Source: Xestospongia muta (lineage: Eukaryota > Porifera > Demospongiae > Haplosclerida > Petrosiidae). From it: a stretch of 64,000 nt of DNA. The notes under the pieces are model-generated. The model ran no database searches, was not told where the DNA came from, and worked only from the letters and a program-made list of their open reading frames with translations. A program made the translations under genes and the position numbers. Each line of letters begins with the position of its first letter. The first letter of the stretch is position 1. The DNA lies in contig OY848918.1 in the NCBI GenBank assembly GCA_963693285.1, forward strand, positions 10,239,162 through 10,303,161. The letters are read 5' to 3'. Positions 45,644-56,491 of this stretch are shown piece after piece.

Positions 45644-46882
45644 ATGACTTCCCTTCTATCTTTACTGATAGTCATACTAGCTATTACTGGTATGTCTAAT
45701 CCATTAAGTCATTCTGATGGTGATACCAGTATAGATGATGCCATAGCTAACCTGACTGCTGCTATTAATCAACTCCTTACTCGATCTTCTCGCAGTACCT
45801 GTTCACCTTGTGAAGATGGTAGTAATCCAACTAGTCCCATACAACTTGTTGTATCACAACAACTACTATCTAACTCACCAACTAAATGTAATAAAATGAT
45901 CAAAGAATTCACTGGGGCTATTGCCGCTAATATATCTAGGTTAGAGACAAAATTGTACAATCAAGACATTATTAAGATACTTAAGGTTGTCAATAATCTC
46001 AATAGCAGTATGGCTAGGTTAGAAGATAACGTTAACAACATTAAAGAAGATGTTAATACTCTTAAAGATATTCATGAGAACATTACTACAGAGAAATGTC
46101 CTCCTCCATCATTGTTACTTCCTCATTCATGTGAAGAGGTTAAAAGCAGATGTCCAGACTGTCCTTCAGACTATTACATTATAGCTGATAATCGCAGCAT
46201 TGCTCGTCATGTGTACTGTTATATGGAGGAGTTGTGTAATTCCACAGGAGGTTGGACAAGGGTAGCTTATCTTAACATGACAGATAGCAGTGAGAAATGT
46301 CCTGATGGATTTAGACTGTATAATGAAAGTGGTGTTCGAGCGTGTGGTCGACCAGTTAGTAGTGGAGGTAGCTGTGTAGGAATAACATTTCCATCAGGTA
46401 ACATCAAGTACTCTCAAGTGTGTGGTAAAGTTATTGGATATCAATTTCGATCTCCTGATGGTCCAGTTGGTAATGATATTAATGGATATTACATAGATGG
46501 TATTAGTCTGACACACGATAGTCCTCGAAAACACATCTGGAGTTTTATATCTGGACCATTTAACAACCATCATCCTAGCTATTGTCCCTGTGGTACTAGT
46601 GGTGCTAAGAGTGCTCCATCATTTGTTGGTACTTGTTATTACTGTGAGTCTGGTAATCCTCTTAACAGTCATCCACCTCAACTTTACACTAACGATGCAA
46701 TTTGGGATGGACAAGGTTGTGGTAGTGTTGAGGCGCCTTGTTGTAATCGACCTAATCTTCCTTGGTTTTATAAGCCACTGGGGTACTGTACAACTGACTC
46801 CATTGAAATGAGGCTATGTTGTGATGAAGGAACACATAATGAAGATGTTCCCTTTAATTTGGTGGAGATTTACGTCAAATGA
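45644..46882 (+). CDS. Array member 7: alternative N-terminal half, C-terminal type B
   Basis: 412 residues, intronless. The N-terminal half is unrelated in sequence to members 1-6: signal peptide MTSLLSLLIVILAITGMS, then SIDDAIANLTAAINQLL, a CSPCEDG pair, SPTKCNKMIKEF, and a helical coiled-coil-like stalk (SRLETKLYN; LNSSMARLEDNVNNIKED). The C-terminal half (from KSRCPDCPSDYY) is almost identical to member 6, with rare changes such as GYQFRSPDG and THDSPRKH. The architecture of signal peptide, helical stalk and Cys-rich domain is thus kept while the stalk sequence is replaced. N-glycosylation sites (NLT, NIS, NSS, NIT, NST, NMT) are frequent. Confidence 0.9.
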   Translation: MTSLLSLLIVILAITGMSNPLSHSDGDTSIDDAIANLTAAINQLLTRSSRSTCSPCEDGSNPTSPIQLVVSQQLLSNSPTKCNKMIKEFTGAIAANISRLETKLYNQDIIKILKVVNNLNSSMARLEDNVNNIKEDVNTLKDIHENITTEKCPPPSLLLPHSCEEVKSRCPDCPSDYYIIADNRSIARHVYCYMEELCNSTGGWTRVAYLNMTDSSEKCPDGFRLYNESGVRACGRPVSSGGSCVGITFPSGNIKYSQVCGKVIGYQFRSPDGPVGNDINGYYIDGISLTHDSPRKHIWSFISGPFNNHHPSYCPCGTSGAKSAPSFVGTCYYCESGNPLNSHPPQLYTNDAIWDGQGCGSVEAPCCNRPNLPWFYKPLGYCTTDSIEMRLCCDEGTHNEDVPFNLVEIYVK

Positions 46883-47457
46883 TACTTTGAGTGTATACAA
46901 TGCAAACATATTATTAGTAGTGACTAAATGAATAAAATCCCTCCTACCAATTAGATATTAATTACTTTTGTCTTGTTTTAATATTGCCAAACTTTTTTTG
47001 ACATAAAAATACTGATAATGTTAATGATAATGATAATGTTATATAGTGAATAGTTGTTCTGTTTGTATTGGTATTAAAAATAAACCATAATACATTTTAA
47101 AGTTCCTTAAGTGTCCCTAACTGGTTCTCCTATAAAGATCTATATCCACTGCTGGTCAAGTATCTGCTAAGATACTTCTACTCTCAATGTTTATAATTAT
47201 ACCTGTGTTAGATAATAACATTGATATAGTGACTGAGTTTGTTTAAGGCTGCCATTTCTTTTGAATGATGAGAGTACATGGACAGATGAATTGATAAATA
47301 GTGTTATTGATTCTATGAATTAGTACATGTTGATATGAAAATAAGTTAACTTTGAGCTAGTCAGTTTATCTCCTTTAAGAGATAGATAGTGAACAGTCAT
47401 AATTGATATTAGGGACTGTTTGTATGTCCCAGATGGTTAACTTTAATGTTGATTTAG

Positions 47458-47514
<57 letters not shown>

Positions 47515-48232
47515 CATATACATATATATAGCATTATTATAACAGTCCACTTGGTATTGAATATCTGTTAAAAGGTGATTGATGAGGTTTCTTGTATTGG
47601 AAAGTCCTCTAACTGTTAGTACAGATGTTGTTTATCACTAGAGTTTTTGTGACTTATAACTGTTATAATGCAGTTAACCTAGTTTGGTATTTGGTAGTGA
47701 TAAAACTTGTCTTTCAAGGTGAGAATCATAGTTGATGTAGAAGTAGTTGGCTTTTAAATGATGAACAAGAAACCATTATTGATATTGACCCTACTACCAT
47801 GTATAATATGTCAACAACACACATACTTTGTTAATGACATATTGACTGTATAAATCAGTACATATTATGATAATGTAAACAAGTTAATTTGGAGGTAGTC
47901 TATCTCCTTTGAGTGGTTGAGAAAGGATAATTATGGTTTACATTGAATAGTTCATATATGGAAGCTATTATTTGAAGTCCAGACAGGAGAGGCTTGGTTG
48001 ACATATTGTAGTCTTTGAAGTTCAGACAGGAGAGGCTTGGTTGACATATTGTAATCTTTGAGGTAGATCTGTCTAAGAAAGGACAGCCATAGTTGATATT
48101 GGTGTAGTCCTTTGAGGTTGTGGTTATCTTTTAGGAAGAGAATTATAGTAGATCTTATCTTTTGATGAATTGAAGTAAGGAAGTAGGTTTTCTATAATCT
48201 TCTATCTCTTATGTAATGACCTCATCAGTGAG
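46883..48232. repeat. Spacer class 2, copy 2 (between members 7 and 8)
   Basis: A near-identical copy of 44316-45591. It carries an expanded (TA)n tract (about 47460-47530) and a tandem 44-bp duplication at about 47976-48062 that is absent from copy 1. Confidence 0.85.
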
Positions 48233-48241
48233 TATATATAA
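48233..48241 (+). promoter_or_regulatory. TATA box of member 8
   Basis: TATATATAA, 44 bp upstream of the start, in the same promoter block as member 7. Confidence 0.5.
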
Positions 48242-48284
48242 GGTAGATGATATCAGTCTACAGTAGAACAGTACAATAGTTACA

Positions 48285-49487
48285 ATGACTTTCCTTCTAT
48301 CTTTACTGATAGTCATACTAGCTATTACTGGTATGTCTAATCCATTAAGTCATTCTGATGGTGATAGTAGTATAGATGATGCCATAGCTAACCTGACTGC
48401 TGCTATTAATCAACTCCTTACTCGATCTTCTCGCAGTAGCTGTCCACCTTGTGAAGATGGTAGTAATCCAACTAGTCCCATACAACTTGTTGTATCACAA
48501 CAACTACTATCTAACTCACCAACTAAATGTAATAAAATGATCAAAGAATTCACTGGGGCTATTGCCGCTAATATATCTAGGTTAGAGACAAAATTGTACA
48601 ATCTCAATAGCAGTATGGCTAGGTTAGAAGATAACGTTAACAACATTAAAGAAGATGTTAATACTCTTAAAGATATTCATGAGAACACTACTACAGAGAA
48701 ATGTCCTCCTCCATCATTGTTACTTCCTCATTCATGTGAAGAGGTCAAAAGCAGATGTCCAGACTGTCCTTCAGACTATTATATTATAGCTGATAATCGC
48801 AGCATTGCTCGTCATGTGTAGTGTTATATGGAGGAGTTGTGTAATTCCACAGGAGGTTGGACAAGGGTAGGTTATCTTAACATGACAGATAGCAGTGAGA
48901 AATGTCCTGATGAATTTAGACTGTATAATGAAAGTGGTGTTCGAGCATGTGGTCGACCAGTTAGTAGTGGAGGTAGCTGTGTAGGAATAACATTTTCATC
49001 AGGGAACATCAAGTACTCTCAAGTGTGTGGTAAAGTTATTGGATATCAATTTGGATCTCCTGATGGTCCAGTTGGTAATGATATTAATGGATATTATATA
49101 GATGGTATTAGTCTGACACATGGTAGTCCTCGTAAACACATCTGGAGTTTTATATCTGGACCATTTAACAACCATCATCCTAGCTATTGTCCCTGTGGTA
49201 CTAGTGGCGCTAAGAGTGTTCCATCATTTGTTGGTACTTGTTATTACTGTGAGTCTGGTAATCCTCTTAACACTCATCCTCCTCAACTTTACACTAACGA
49301 TGCAATTTGGGATGGACAAGGTTGTGGTAGTGTTGAGGCGCCTTGTTGTAATCGACCTAATCTTCCTTGGTTTTATAAGCCACTGGGGTACTGTACAACT
49401 GACTCCATTGAAATGAGGTTATGTTGTGATGAAGGAACACATAATGAAGATGTTCCCTTTAATTTGGTGGAGATTTACGTCAAATGA
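48285..49487 (+). pseudogene. Array member 8: close copy of member 7 with one nonsense codon
   Basis: One continuous frame of 401 codons, interrupted only by TAG at 48819-48821, where paralogues read TAC (the Tyr of HVYCYMEE). It lacks 36 bp present in member 7 (residues QDIIKILKVVNN) and has SSCPPC for STCSPC. Everything after the stop through VEIYVK is intact. It arose by tandem duplication of the member 7 gene plus spacer (2641 bp between the two start codons). The truncated product would end before the Cys-rich domain proper. It may be a recent null allele. Confidence 0.82.
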
Positions 49488-50849
49488 TACTTTTCTATTG
49501 AGTGTATACAATACAAACATATTATTAGTAGTGACTAAATAAATAAAACCCCTCCTACCAATTAGATATTGATTGCTTTTTTCTTGTTTTAATATTGCCA
49601 AACTTTTTTTGAAATGAAAATACTGATAATGTTAATGATAATGATAATGTTATATAGTGAATAGTTGTTCTGTTTGTATTGGTATTAAAAATAAACCTTC
49701 ATAATGATAATACATTTTAAAGTTCCTTAAGTGCCAATAACTGATTTTCCTCCAAAGACCTATATCCACTGCTAGTCAAGTATCTGCTGAGATACTTCTA
49801 CTCTCAATGTTTATAATTATACCTGTGTTAGATAATTAACTCTGATGTATTAACTTGAGTTTGTTTAAGGCTAGTATTTGTCTTTTGAATGATAAGAGTA
49901 CATGGATAGAGATAAATGGTGTTATTGACTCTATGAATTAGTACTTGTTGATATGAAAAACAAGTTTAGCTAGTCAGTCTATCTCCTTTAAAAGATAGAT
50001 AGTGAACAGTCATAATTGATATTAGGGACTGTTTGTATGTCCCAGATAGTTAACTTTAATGTTTGTTTTAGTTATATATATATAACTAGATAGCATTATA
50101 TCAGTTCACTTGGTAATGGATATTTTTAAAAGGTGAATGAAGAAGGTTTCTTATATTGGAAAGTCCTCTAACTGTTAGTACAGATGTTGTTTTTCACTAG
50201 AACTGTTTGTAACTAAAACTGTTATAATGTAGTTAACCTAGTTTGGTATTGGGTAGTGATAAATCTTGTCTTTCAAGGTGAGGGTCATAGTTGATATAGA
50301 AGTACTTGGCATTTAAATGCTGAATAAGAAACCATTATTGATATTGGCCCTACTACCATGTATAACATGTCAACAACACACATACTTTGTTAATGACATA
50401 TTGACTGTATAAATCAGTACATATTATAAGATATATTGATAATGTAAACAAGTTAATTTGGAGGTAGTCTATCTTCTTTGAGTGGTTGAGAAAAGATAAT
50501 CATGGTTTACATGGAGTAGTTCATATATGGAAGCTATCATTTAAACTCCAGACAGGGGAGGCTTGGTTGACATATTGTAGTCTTTGAAGTTCAGACAGGA
50601 GAGGCTTGGTTGACATATTGAGGTCTTTGAGGTAGATCTGTCTAAGAAAGGACAGCCATAGTTGATATTGGTGTAGTCCTTTGAGGTTGTGGTTATCTTT
50701 CAGGAAGAGAATTATGGTAGATCTTATCTTTTGATGAATTGAAGTAAGGAAGTAAGTTTTTCTATAGGCTTCTATCTCTTATGTAATGACCTCAGTGAGT
50801 ATCTAAGGTATATGATACCACTCTATAGTAGAACAGTACAAGAGTTATC
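49488..50849. repeat. Spacer class 2, copy 3
   Basis: A more diverged copy with a much shorter (TA)n tract near 50075 and the GACAGG(G/A)GAGGCTTGG tandem pair. It ends at the start codon of the member 9 relic. Confidence 0.8.
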
Positions 50850-50939
50850 ATGACTTCCCTTCTATCTCTACTGGTAGTCATACTAGCTATTACTGGTATG
50901 TCTAATCCATCGAGTCATTCTGAGGGATTGTTTGTTTGA
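50850..50939 (+). pseudogene. Array member 9: signal-peptide relic
   Basis: Starts MTSLLSLLVVILAITGMSNP as in members 7 and 8, then after about 25 codons runs directly into spacer class 2 (GGGATTGTTTGT) and stops at TGA. A deletion joined the 5' end of one gene to the inside of the following spacer. Confidence 0.85.
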
Positions 50940-52054
50940 TAATTAACTTTGTTGTTGATTTAGTTACATATAGATAGCATTATAACAGTCCACTAGGTAA
51001 CCAATATCTGTTAAAAGGTGACCGAATGATGTTTCTTATATTGGAAAATTCTCTAACTGTTAGTACAGATGTTGTTTATCACTAGATTTGTTTGTAACTT
51101 ATAACTGTTATCATTTAGTTAATCTAGTTTGGTATTGGGTAGTGATAAATCTTGTCTTTCAAGGTGAGAGTCATAGTTGATATAGAAGTACTTGGTTTTT
51201 AAATGATGAATAAGAAACCATTATTGATATTGGCCCTACTACCATGTATAATATGTCCACAACACACATACTTTGTTAATGACATATTGACTGTATAAAT
51301 CAGTACATATTATGATAATGTAAACAAGTTAATTTGGAGGTAGTCTATCTCCTTTGAGTGGTTGAGAAAGGATAATCATGGTTTACATTGAGTAGTTCAT
51401 ATATGGAAGCTATTTTTTAAGTCCAGACAGGGGAGGCTTGATTGACATATTGTAGTCTTTGAAGTTCAGACAGGAGAGGCTTGGTTGACATATTGTAATC
51501 TTTGAGGTAGATCTGTCTAAGAAAGGACAGCCATAGTTGATATTGGTGTAGTCCTTGAGGTTGTGGTTCTTTCAGGAAGAGAATTATAGTAGATCTTACC
51601 TTTTGACAAATTGAATTAAGGAAGTAGGTTTTCTATAGTCTTCCATCTCTTATGTAATGACCTCAATGAGTATATAAGGTATATGGTACTAGTCTACAGT
51701 TTTTTAAATTAATTAACATTAGTTTTTGTCTTTTGGTGATTGGTTCATATTATAATTGCGGTTTGTCAGGTCACATTTCATTGTTATAAGCAACCACAAA
51801 ATTGTTATATATAACACTGATTTCTGATTTGTACTAGCAATGGGGTCAAGTCAACACCCTTTAATTCTTCCTAGAATTACTTAAGGGGAAATAGTGTGTG
51901 CTGATCTAACTCTATGTGGGCTAACTTATTTAGTATTTTATTAAGGATGTGGTTTTTTACTTCCGAATTAATTTCTTTCATTTTGGTAATATAAATTTGA
52001 GGCTCAATGCTACAGCTCTGTGTCTTAATCTTCTTACTAGAAGCACTTTATCAT
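50940..52054. repeat. Spacer class 2, partial copy 4, then member 10 promoter remnant
   Basis: 50940-51690 is a truncated copy of spacer class 2. After about 51890 it switches to the 5' flank of member 4 (CTCTATGTGGGCTAA; AATATAAATTTGAGGCTCAA). The stretch 51700-51890 is unrecognised. Confidence 0.7.
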
Positions 52055-52636
52055 AACTCTGTTCTTCAGGCTATTATATTATAGCCGATAATTACAGCAT
52101 TACTTATCAAGTGTACTGCTTATGGAGGAATTCCACAGAAGGTTGGATGAGGGTGGCTTATCTTAACATGACAGATAGCAATGAGAAATGTCCTGATGAA
52201 TTTTGAATGTATAGTGAAAATGGTGTTCAAGCATGTGGTCGACCAATTAGTAGTGGAGGTAGCTGTGTAGGAATAACATTTCCATCAGGGAACACGAATA
52301 CCGTCAAGTGTGTGATAAAGTTATTAGATATAATGTTATAGTTCCAATGGTCCACACAATAACAATATTTATGGAGTTTATATAGATCTGACTATTACTA
52401 TGAGTCTGTTAATCGAGATAATAATTGGTAGTCTAAACTTTACACTAATGATCCATTCTGGGATGGCAAAGGTTATGAGTGTTGAGGGACCTTGTTGTAC
52501 TTGTTCCAATCTTCCTCAGCTTTATAAAAAATTGGGGTACCCTAAAGTTGACTCCATTGAAATGTGGTTATGTTACAATTATGATACTAGTGATGAAGAT
52601 GTTCTCTTTAATCTTGTTGAGATATATGTCAAGTAA
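52055..52636 (+). pseudogene. Array member 10: decayed and 5' deleted
   Basis: The promoter block runs straight into the middle of the Cys-rich domain (TTCAGGCTATTATATTATAG), so the start codon, signal peptide and stalk are gone. Further deletions and frameshifts follow, and the end EDVLFNLVEIYVK is recognisable. It is the twin of member 4. Confidence 0.82.
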
Positions 52637-53513
52637 ATGTTGACTCCACCCATTTCCACTAATAATTATTCAATTAGTCATTAGATGTTTTTTGTAATTA
52701 TGTTGTTTTACTAGTTTTTCCTGTGTACAAATGGGTGTGGTTAGTTATTTAGAACTTATATCGTAATTTTTATGACATTGGATTGATAATAATGTTAGAT
52801 TTTCAACTTCATATTACATTAAGTTAACAGATAGAATTATTGACCGTAGGTTTAACCTTGAAGTCTGAGACTAATATAATTTTACAGTAAAATGATTTTT
52901 GATGTGTTTCTTATAGTTCTACTTTTTCTTGCAAGCATATTCTTGGTGGCCTATTTTATGAAGCTAAAGTTTTCTATATTTGATATTCTAAGTATCAGTT
53001 TGTAATAAGCTTAAAATCACATTGTTTTAATTTGGTTCACATTAAGTGGAATATTTTGTTGCTTGAGTTCTCTCAACAAAAGTTAGCATATTAAGAATAT
53101 ATTATATATTTAGGCGATATAGTCCAGGTAAAATCATTAGGAAGTCAGCTTAAGAGGATTATATCTTAACATGTCCTGTTACTTTTGTGACCATACTAGG
53201 CTGTTGATGGTAATCATGACATCCATTATTTTGTCTTCTTCTTCTTCAGTTAGAGTTGGTAATTATGTTACAAAGTCTATTATACATACAATAACTATCA
53301 CTTACTGATTACGACTATAGACATTTAGAGTTTATGTCTGTTTACCATAGAACAGAATTATTAGATTAACTATTCTCTTGTGAACATGAATATAGTCAGG
53401 TACAACCATTAGTCAATACAATTACTGCAAAATGTCTGCTGATGTTCTCATGGTAAACATAACTGTTACATATATCTAATAGTATTGTACTAACTGAACT
53501 CTTGTTTAACACA
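52637..53513. repeat. Spacer after member 10
   Basis: Duplicate of the spacer after member 4 (41224-41870) up to about 53285, then sequence related to 42800-42960. No gene. Confidence 0.7.
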
Positions 53514-53560
53514 TTACCTTTTGGATAGTAAGGTCATTTTAATCTGTAGTATAAATTGAG
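53514..53560 (+). promoter_or_regulatory. Decayed AGGTCA pair and TATA box of member 11
   Basis: The left half-site has decayed to TTACCT (53514-53519); the right AGGTCA (53531-53536) and a TATAAA box remain. Confidence 0.4.
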
Positions 53561-53619
53561 GCAAAACTTTTTTCACATCTCAATCTTCTTACTTGAATAT
53601 CTTTAAGACAACATTCAAA

Positions 53620-54022
53620 ATGTTATTTGTTTATGCTATGATTCTAATGGCTGTTATTGCTAGTGTGTCTTCTAACACTATTGGTTCATGTCTTTCTACT
53701 GTCATGTTGTCCATTTGAAATCTGACTGCCAAAGTCAATTCTATGATTGTAAGGGGATTAACAATGAGTATAAACTTTCTTGATTACTTCATTAAAGTAA
53801 GGAGATTAAGAAATGTCCATTAGACTAGTATATGATAGTTGATAGTCATGGCCATGTTTGTCATATTGAAAGATTGTGCAACTGTAGGGGAGATTGGATG
53901 GGAGTAGATTATCTTAACATGACAAATAGCAATGAGAAATGTCCTGATGGATTTAGACTGTATAGTCAAAATCGATTTGGAGTATGTTGTAGTAGACCAG
54001 CTAGCTAGTAGTGGAGGTAGAC
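53620..54022 (+). pseudogene. Array member 11: short decayed relic
   Basis: Starts ATGTTATTTGTTTATGC and encodes a signal-peptide-like opening, then the same internal deletion pattern as member 5, with several stops. Members 10-11-12 repeat the order of members 4-5-6. Confidence 0.8.
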
Positions 54023-54222
54023 TTTTAGACTTCATAACAGTTCAATCAAGAACAGGATTATTAGATTAACTGTTCTCATGTGAACATTAATATAGTTAGG
54101 TACATCTGTTACTCAAGCAATAGTCTGCTGATGTTCTCATGGTAAACTTAATACTTTGGTACATATATCTAAAGGTAATGTACTAACTGAACTCTTGTTT
54201 AACAAATACAACTCTAGTAATG

Positions 54223-54264
54223 TGACCTTTTGGATAGTAAGGTCATTTTGATCTGTAGTATAAA
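54223..54264 (+). promoter_or_regulatory. Inverted AGGTCA pair and TATA box of member 12
   Basis: TGACCT (54223-54228), 11-bp spacer, AGGTCA (54240-54245), TATAAA (54259-54264), 72 bp before the ATG; nearly identical to the member 6 promoter. Confidence 0.55.
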
Positions 54265-54335
54265 TTTGAGAATAACTGCTTTTTTGTCATATCTCAATCT
54301 TCTTGCTTGTATATCTTCAAGAAAACACTTTTAAC

Positions 54336-55574
54336 ATGAAATGTTTCTATGCTATAAATCTACTGGCTGTTATTGCTAGCATCTCTGCTAACTCTACCAG
54401 TGGTAACGATGGCTCTGATACATGTCTTTCTACCTCTTCTCTCAAATTTATTGAACAAGCTCTAGCTAATATTAGCAATCAACTTGGACAAGTTGGAACT
54501 AGAGATCCCTCTGATGTTGGAGAGTCTCTTACTGGTGTTACAAGTCTCATTCAGCTTTCTCTGTTGAGAGAGTTACTAGGTGAGTATAAGAAGGGATCAG
54601 CTTCAGACAAGCAACAAGGACAGGCTATCTTGAGTCGTATTGAGCTATTACTGAACTCCTCCATTCAAGATCTAACTAGCAGACTGGACATCGTAGAGTC
54701 CAACACTGACCTGTTGTTGAAACATAGTAATAGAACTCACAGTACTCTGACATCCATTGATGATAAGCTAGAAGATTATAGTAATAAATGTGGACCTCCT
54801 TTGCTACGATCATGTGATGAGATTAAAAGCAGATGTCCAGACTGTCCTTCAGACTATTACATTATAGCTGATAATTGCAGCATTCTTCGTCATGTCTACT
54901 GTTATATGGAGGAGTTGTGTAGTTCTGGAGGAGGTTGGATGAGAGTAGCTTATCTTAACATGACAGATAGCAGTGAGAAATGTCCTGATGAATTTAGATT
55001 GTATAATGAAAATGGTGTTCGAGCATGTGGTCGACCAGTTAGTAGCGGAGGTAGCTGTGCAGGAATAAAATTTCCATCAAGGAACATCAAGTACTCTCAA
55101 GTGTGTGGTAAAGTTATTGGATATCAAGTTGGGTGGCCAGATGGAGCACATTATAGCAATAACAAGAACATTGATTCAATTTATGTTGATGGCATTCTAT
55201 TAACTCATGGTAATCCTCGTAGTCATATTTGGACTTTTATTGTTGGCACAAAAGAAAACGATAAACGGAGTTATTGTCCATGTGGTAGTATAGATTCCAG
55301 AAACCCACCACCATTTGTTGGTAATGATTATTATTGTGAGTCAGGATGTCCAACATCACCAGTAGTTGGTAAATTCTATACCGATGATCCTTTGTGGGAC
55401 GGTCATCAATGTGGTAGTATAGAAACTGCCTGTTGTAACCGCACTGGTATACCTTGGTTTAATAAGAAATTCAACTACTTCACTACTGATAACATTGAGA
55501 TGAGGATCTGTCTTAGCCATGAGACATCTGATGAAGATTGCGCTGTAGCCCAGTATGAGATCTATGTTAAGTAG
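54336..55574 (+). CDS. Array member 12: intact, SRC linker with C-terminal type A
   Basis: 412 residues, intronless. The promoter, signal peptide (MKCFYAINLLAVIASISA), stalk and SRC linker are those of member 6. The C-terminal domain is type A as in members 1 and 2 (GYQVGWPDGAHYSNNKNID, HGNPRSHIWTF, CPCGSIDSRNPPPFVGN, CESGCP, DPLWDGHQCG, RICLSHETSDEDCAVAQYEIYVK). This is the reverse combination to member 3 and shows that the linker and the C-terminal type recombine freely. It lies in the second copy of the three-gene block (members 10-12). Confidence 0.9.
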   Translation: MKCFYAINLLAVIASISANSTSGNDGSDTCLSTSSLKFIEQALANISNQLGQVGTRDPSDVGESLTGVTSLIQLSLLRELLGEYKKGSASDKQQGQAILSRIELLLNSSIQDLTSRLDIVESNTDLLLKHSNRTHSTLTSIDDKLEDYSNKCGPPLLRSCDEIKSRCPDCPSDYYIIADNCSILRHVYCYMEELCSSGGGWMRVAYLNMTDSSEKCPDEFRLYNENGVRACGRPVSSGGSCAGIKFPSRNIKYSQVCGKVIGYQVGWPDGAHYSNNKNIDSIYVDGILLTHGNPRSHIWTFIVGTKENDKRSYCPCGSIDSRNPPPFVGNDYYCESGCPTSPVVGKFYTDDPLWDGHQCGSIETACCNRTGIPWFNKKFNYFTTDNIEMRICLSHETSDEDCAVAQYEIYVK

Positions 55575-56148
55575 TTAAGAAGAGACATGTAATAATGAGT
55601 TGCTGTATAGTTTGTTATTTGTTAATGCACACACTTTTAATATCTAATAATTTTAACACACAAAATATGATTAAAAATGTTTTATTAGTTAACACTATCC
55701 TATTTTAATGTGATAACAAAGTTTACTTAATTAACTTAATGTGGAATAAATTGTCACGACCCCACCTACTAATTTATTATAGAGAAAATTGTATAATACC
55801 GGGTGAACTCTGATCTTTGACTAATTCAGATACATTACTAGTAGTGCCAATTTCATATTTGTTAGTTTGGTATTTTTATCATAATTTATATGTACTGTGT
55901 GTGGAAAGGGGAAATGTATTATAATATTTTGATTAATGACAGACTAATAAGGATGTTATCTTAACTCATATGTTATATTGTGGTAACTCATTTATAGTTA
56001 CTATATAATAGATTATATCACATGGACAAGATACATATTGTATTCAATTGATAGTACATTTGTCATTAGTATAAGATCATTTTACTATATAAATCATTAT
56101 GTGTTATAATACATGTTGGAGTAGTCTAAGAGGTTGAGAAAGGACAGT
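55575..56148. repeat. Spacer after member 12, duplicated after member 14
   Basis: Closely matches 59364-59965 (landmark GAATAAATTGTCACGACCCC). It ends abruptly at CATGGT, where the member 13 fragment begins. Confidence 0.8.
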
Positions 56149-56491
56149 CATGGTAGTCCTCGTAAATGCATCTGGAGTTTTATTGGAGGGATGTATGAAA
56201 ACCATTCTCTAAGTAAATGTTCCATCATTTGTTGGTAATGATTATTATTGTAAGTCTGGTAACTCCGATAGTTATTATAAAAATGATAAATTCTACCCTA
56301 TTGATCCCCTCTGGGATGGCAAAGGTTGTGGTAGTGTTGAGAAACCTTGTTGTAATCGATCGAAACAACCGTGGTTCCAGAAACATTTAGGACACTCTAC
56401 AACAGACTCGATTGAAATGAGGGAATGTGGAGATGAAGGAACAAATAATGAAGATACAGCTTTTAATTTGGTTGAGCTTTACGTTAAATAA
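56149..56491 (+). pseudogene. Array member 13: C-terminal fragment
   Basis: Begins inside the Cys-rich domain (HGSPRKHIW region) at a CATGGT shared by spacer and gene and ends VELYVK then TAA (56489-56491), type B. A 29-bp internal deletion between two AAATGT repeats also shifts the frame. Confidence 0.82.

Noticed and set aside
48285..49487. Programmed stop-codon readthrough in member 8
   Set aside because: No conserved readthrough context, the stop is unique to this copy, and member 3 has a different stop at another site; random nonsense mutation is simpler.
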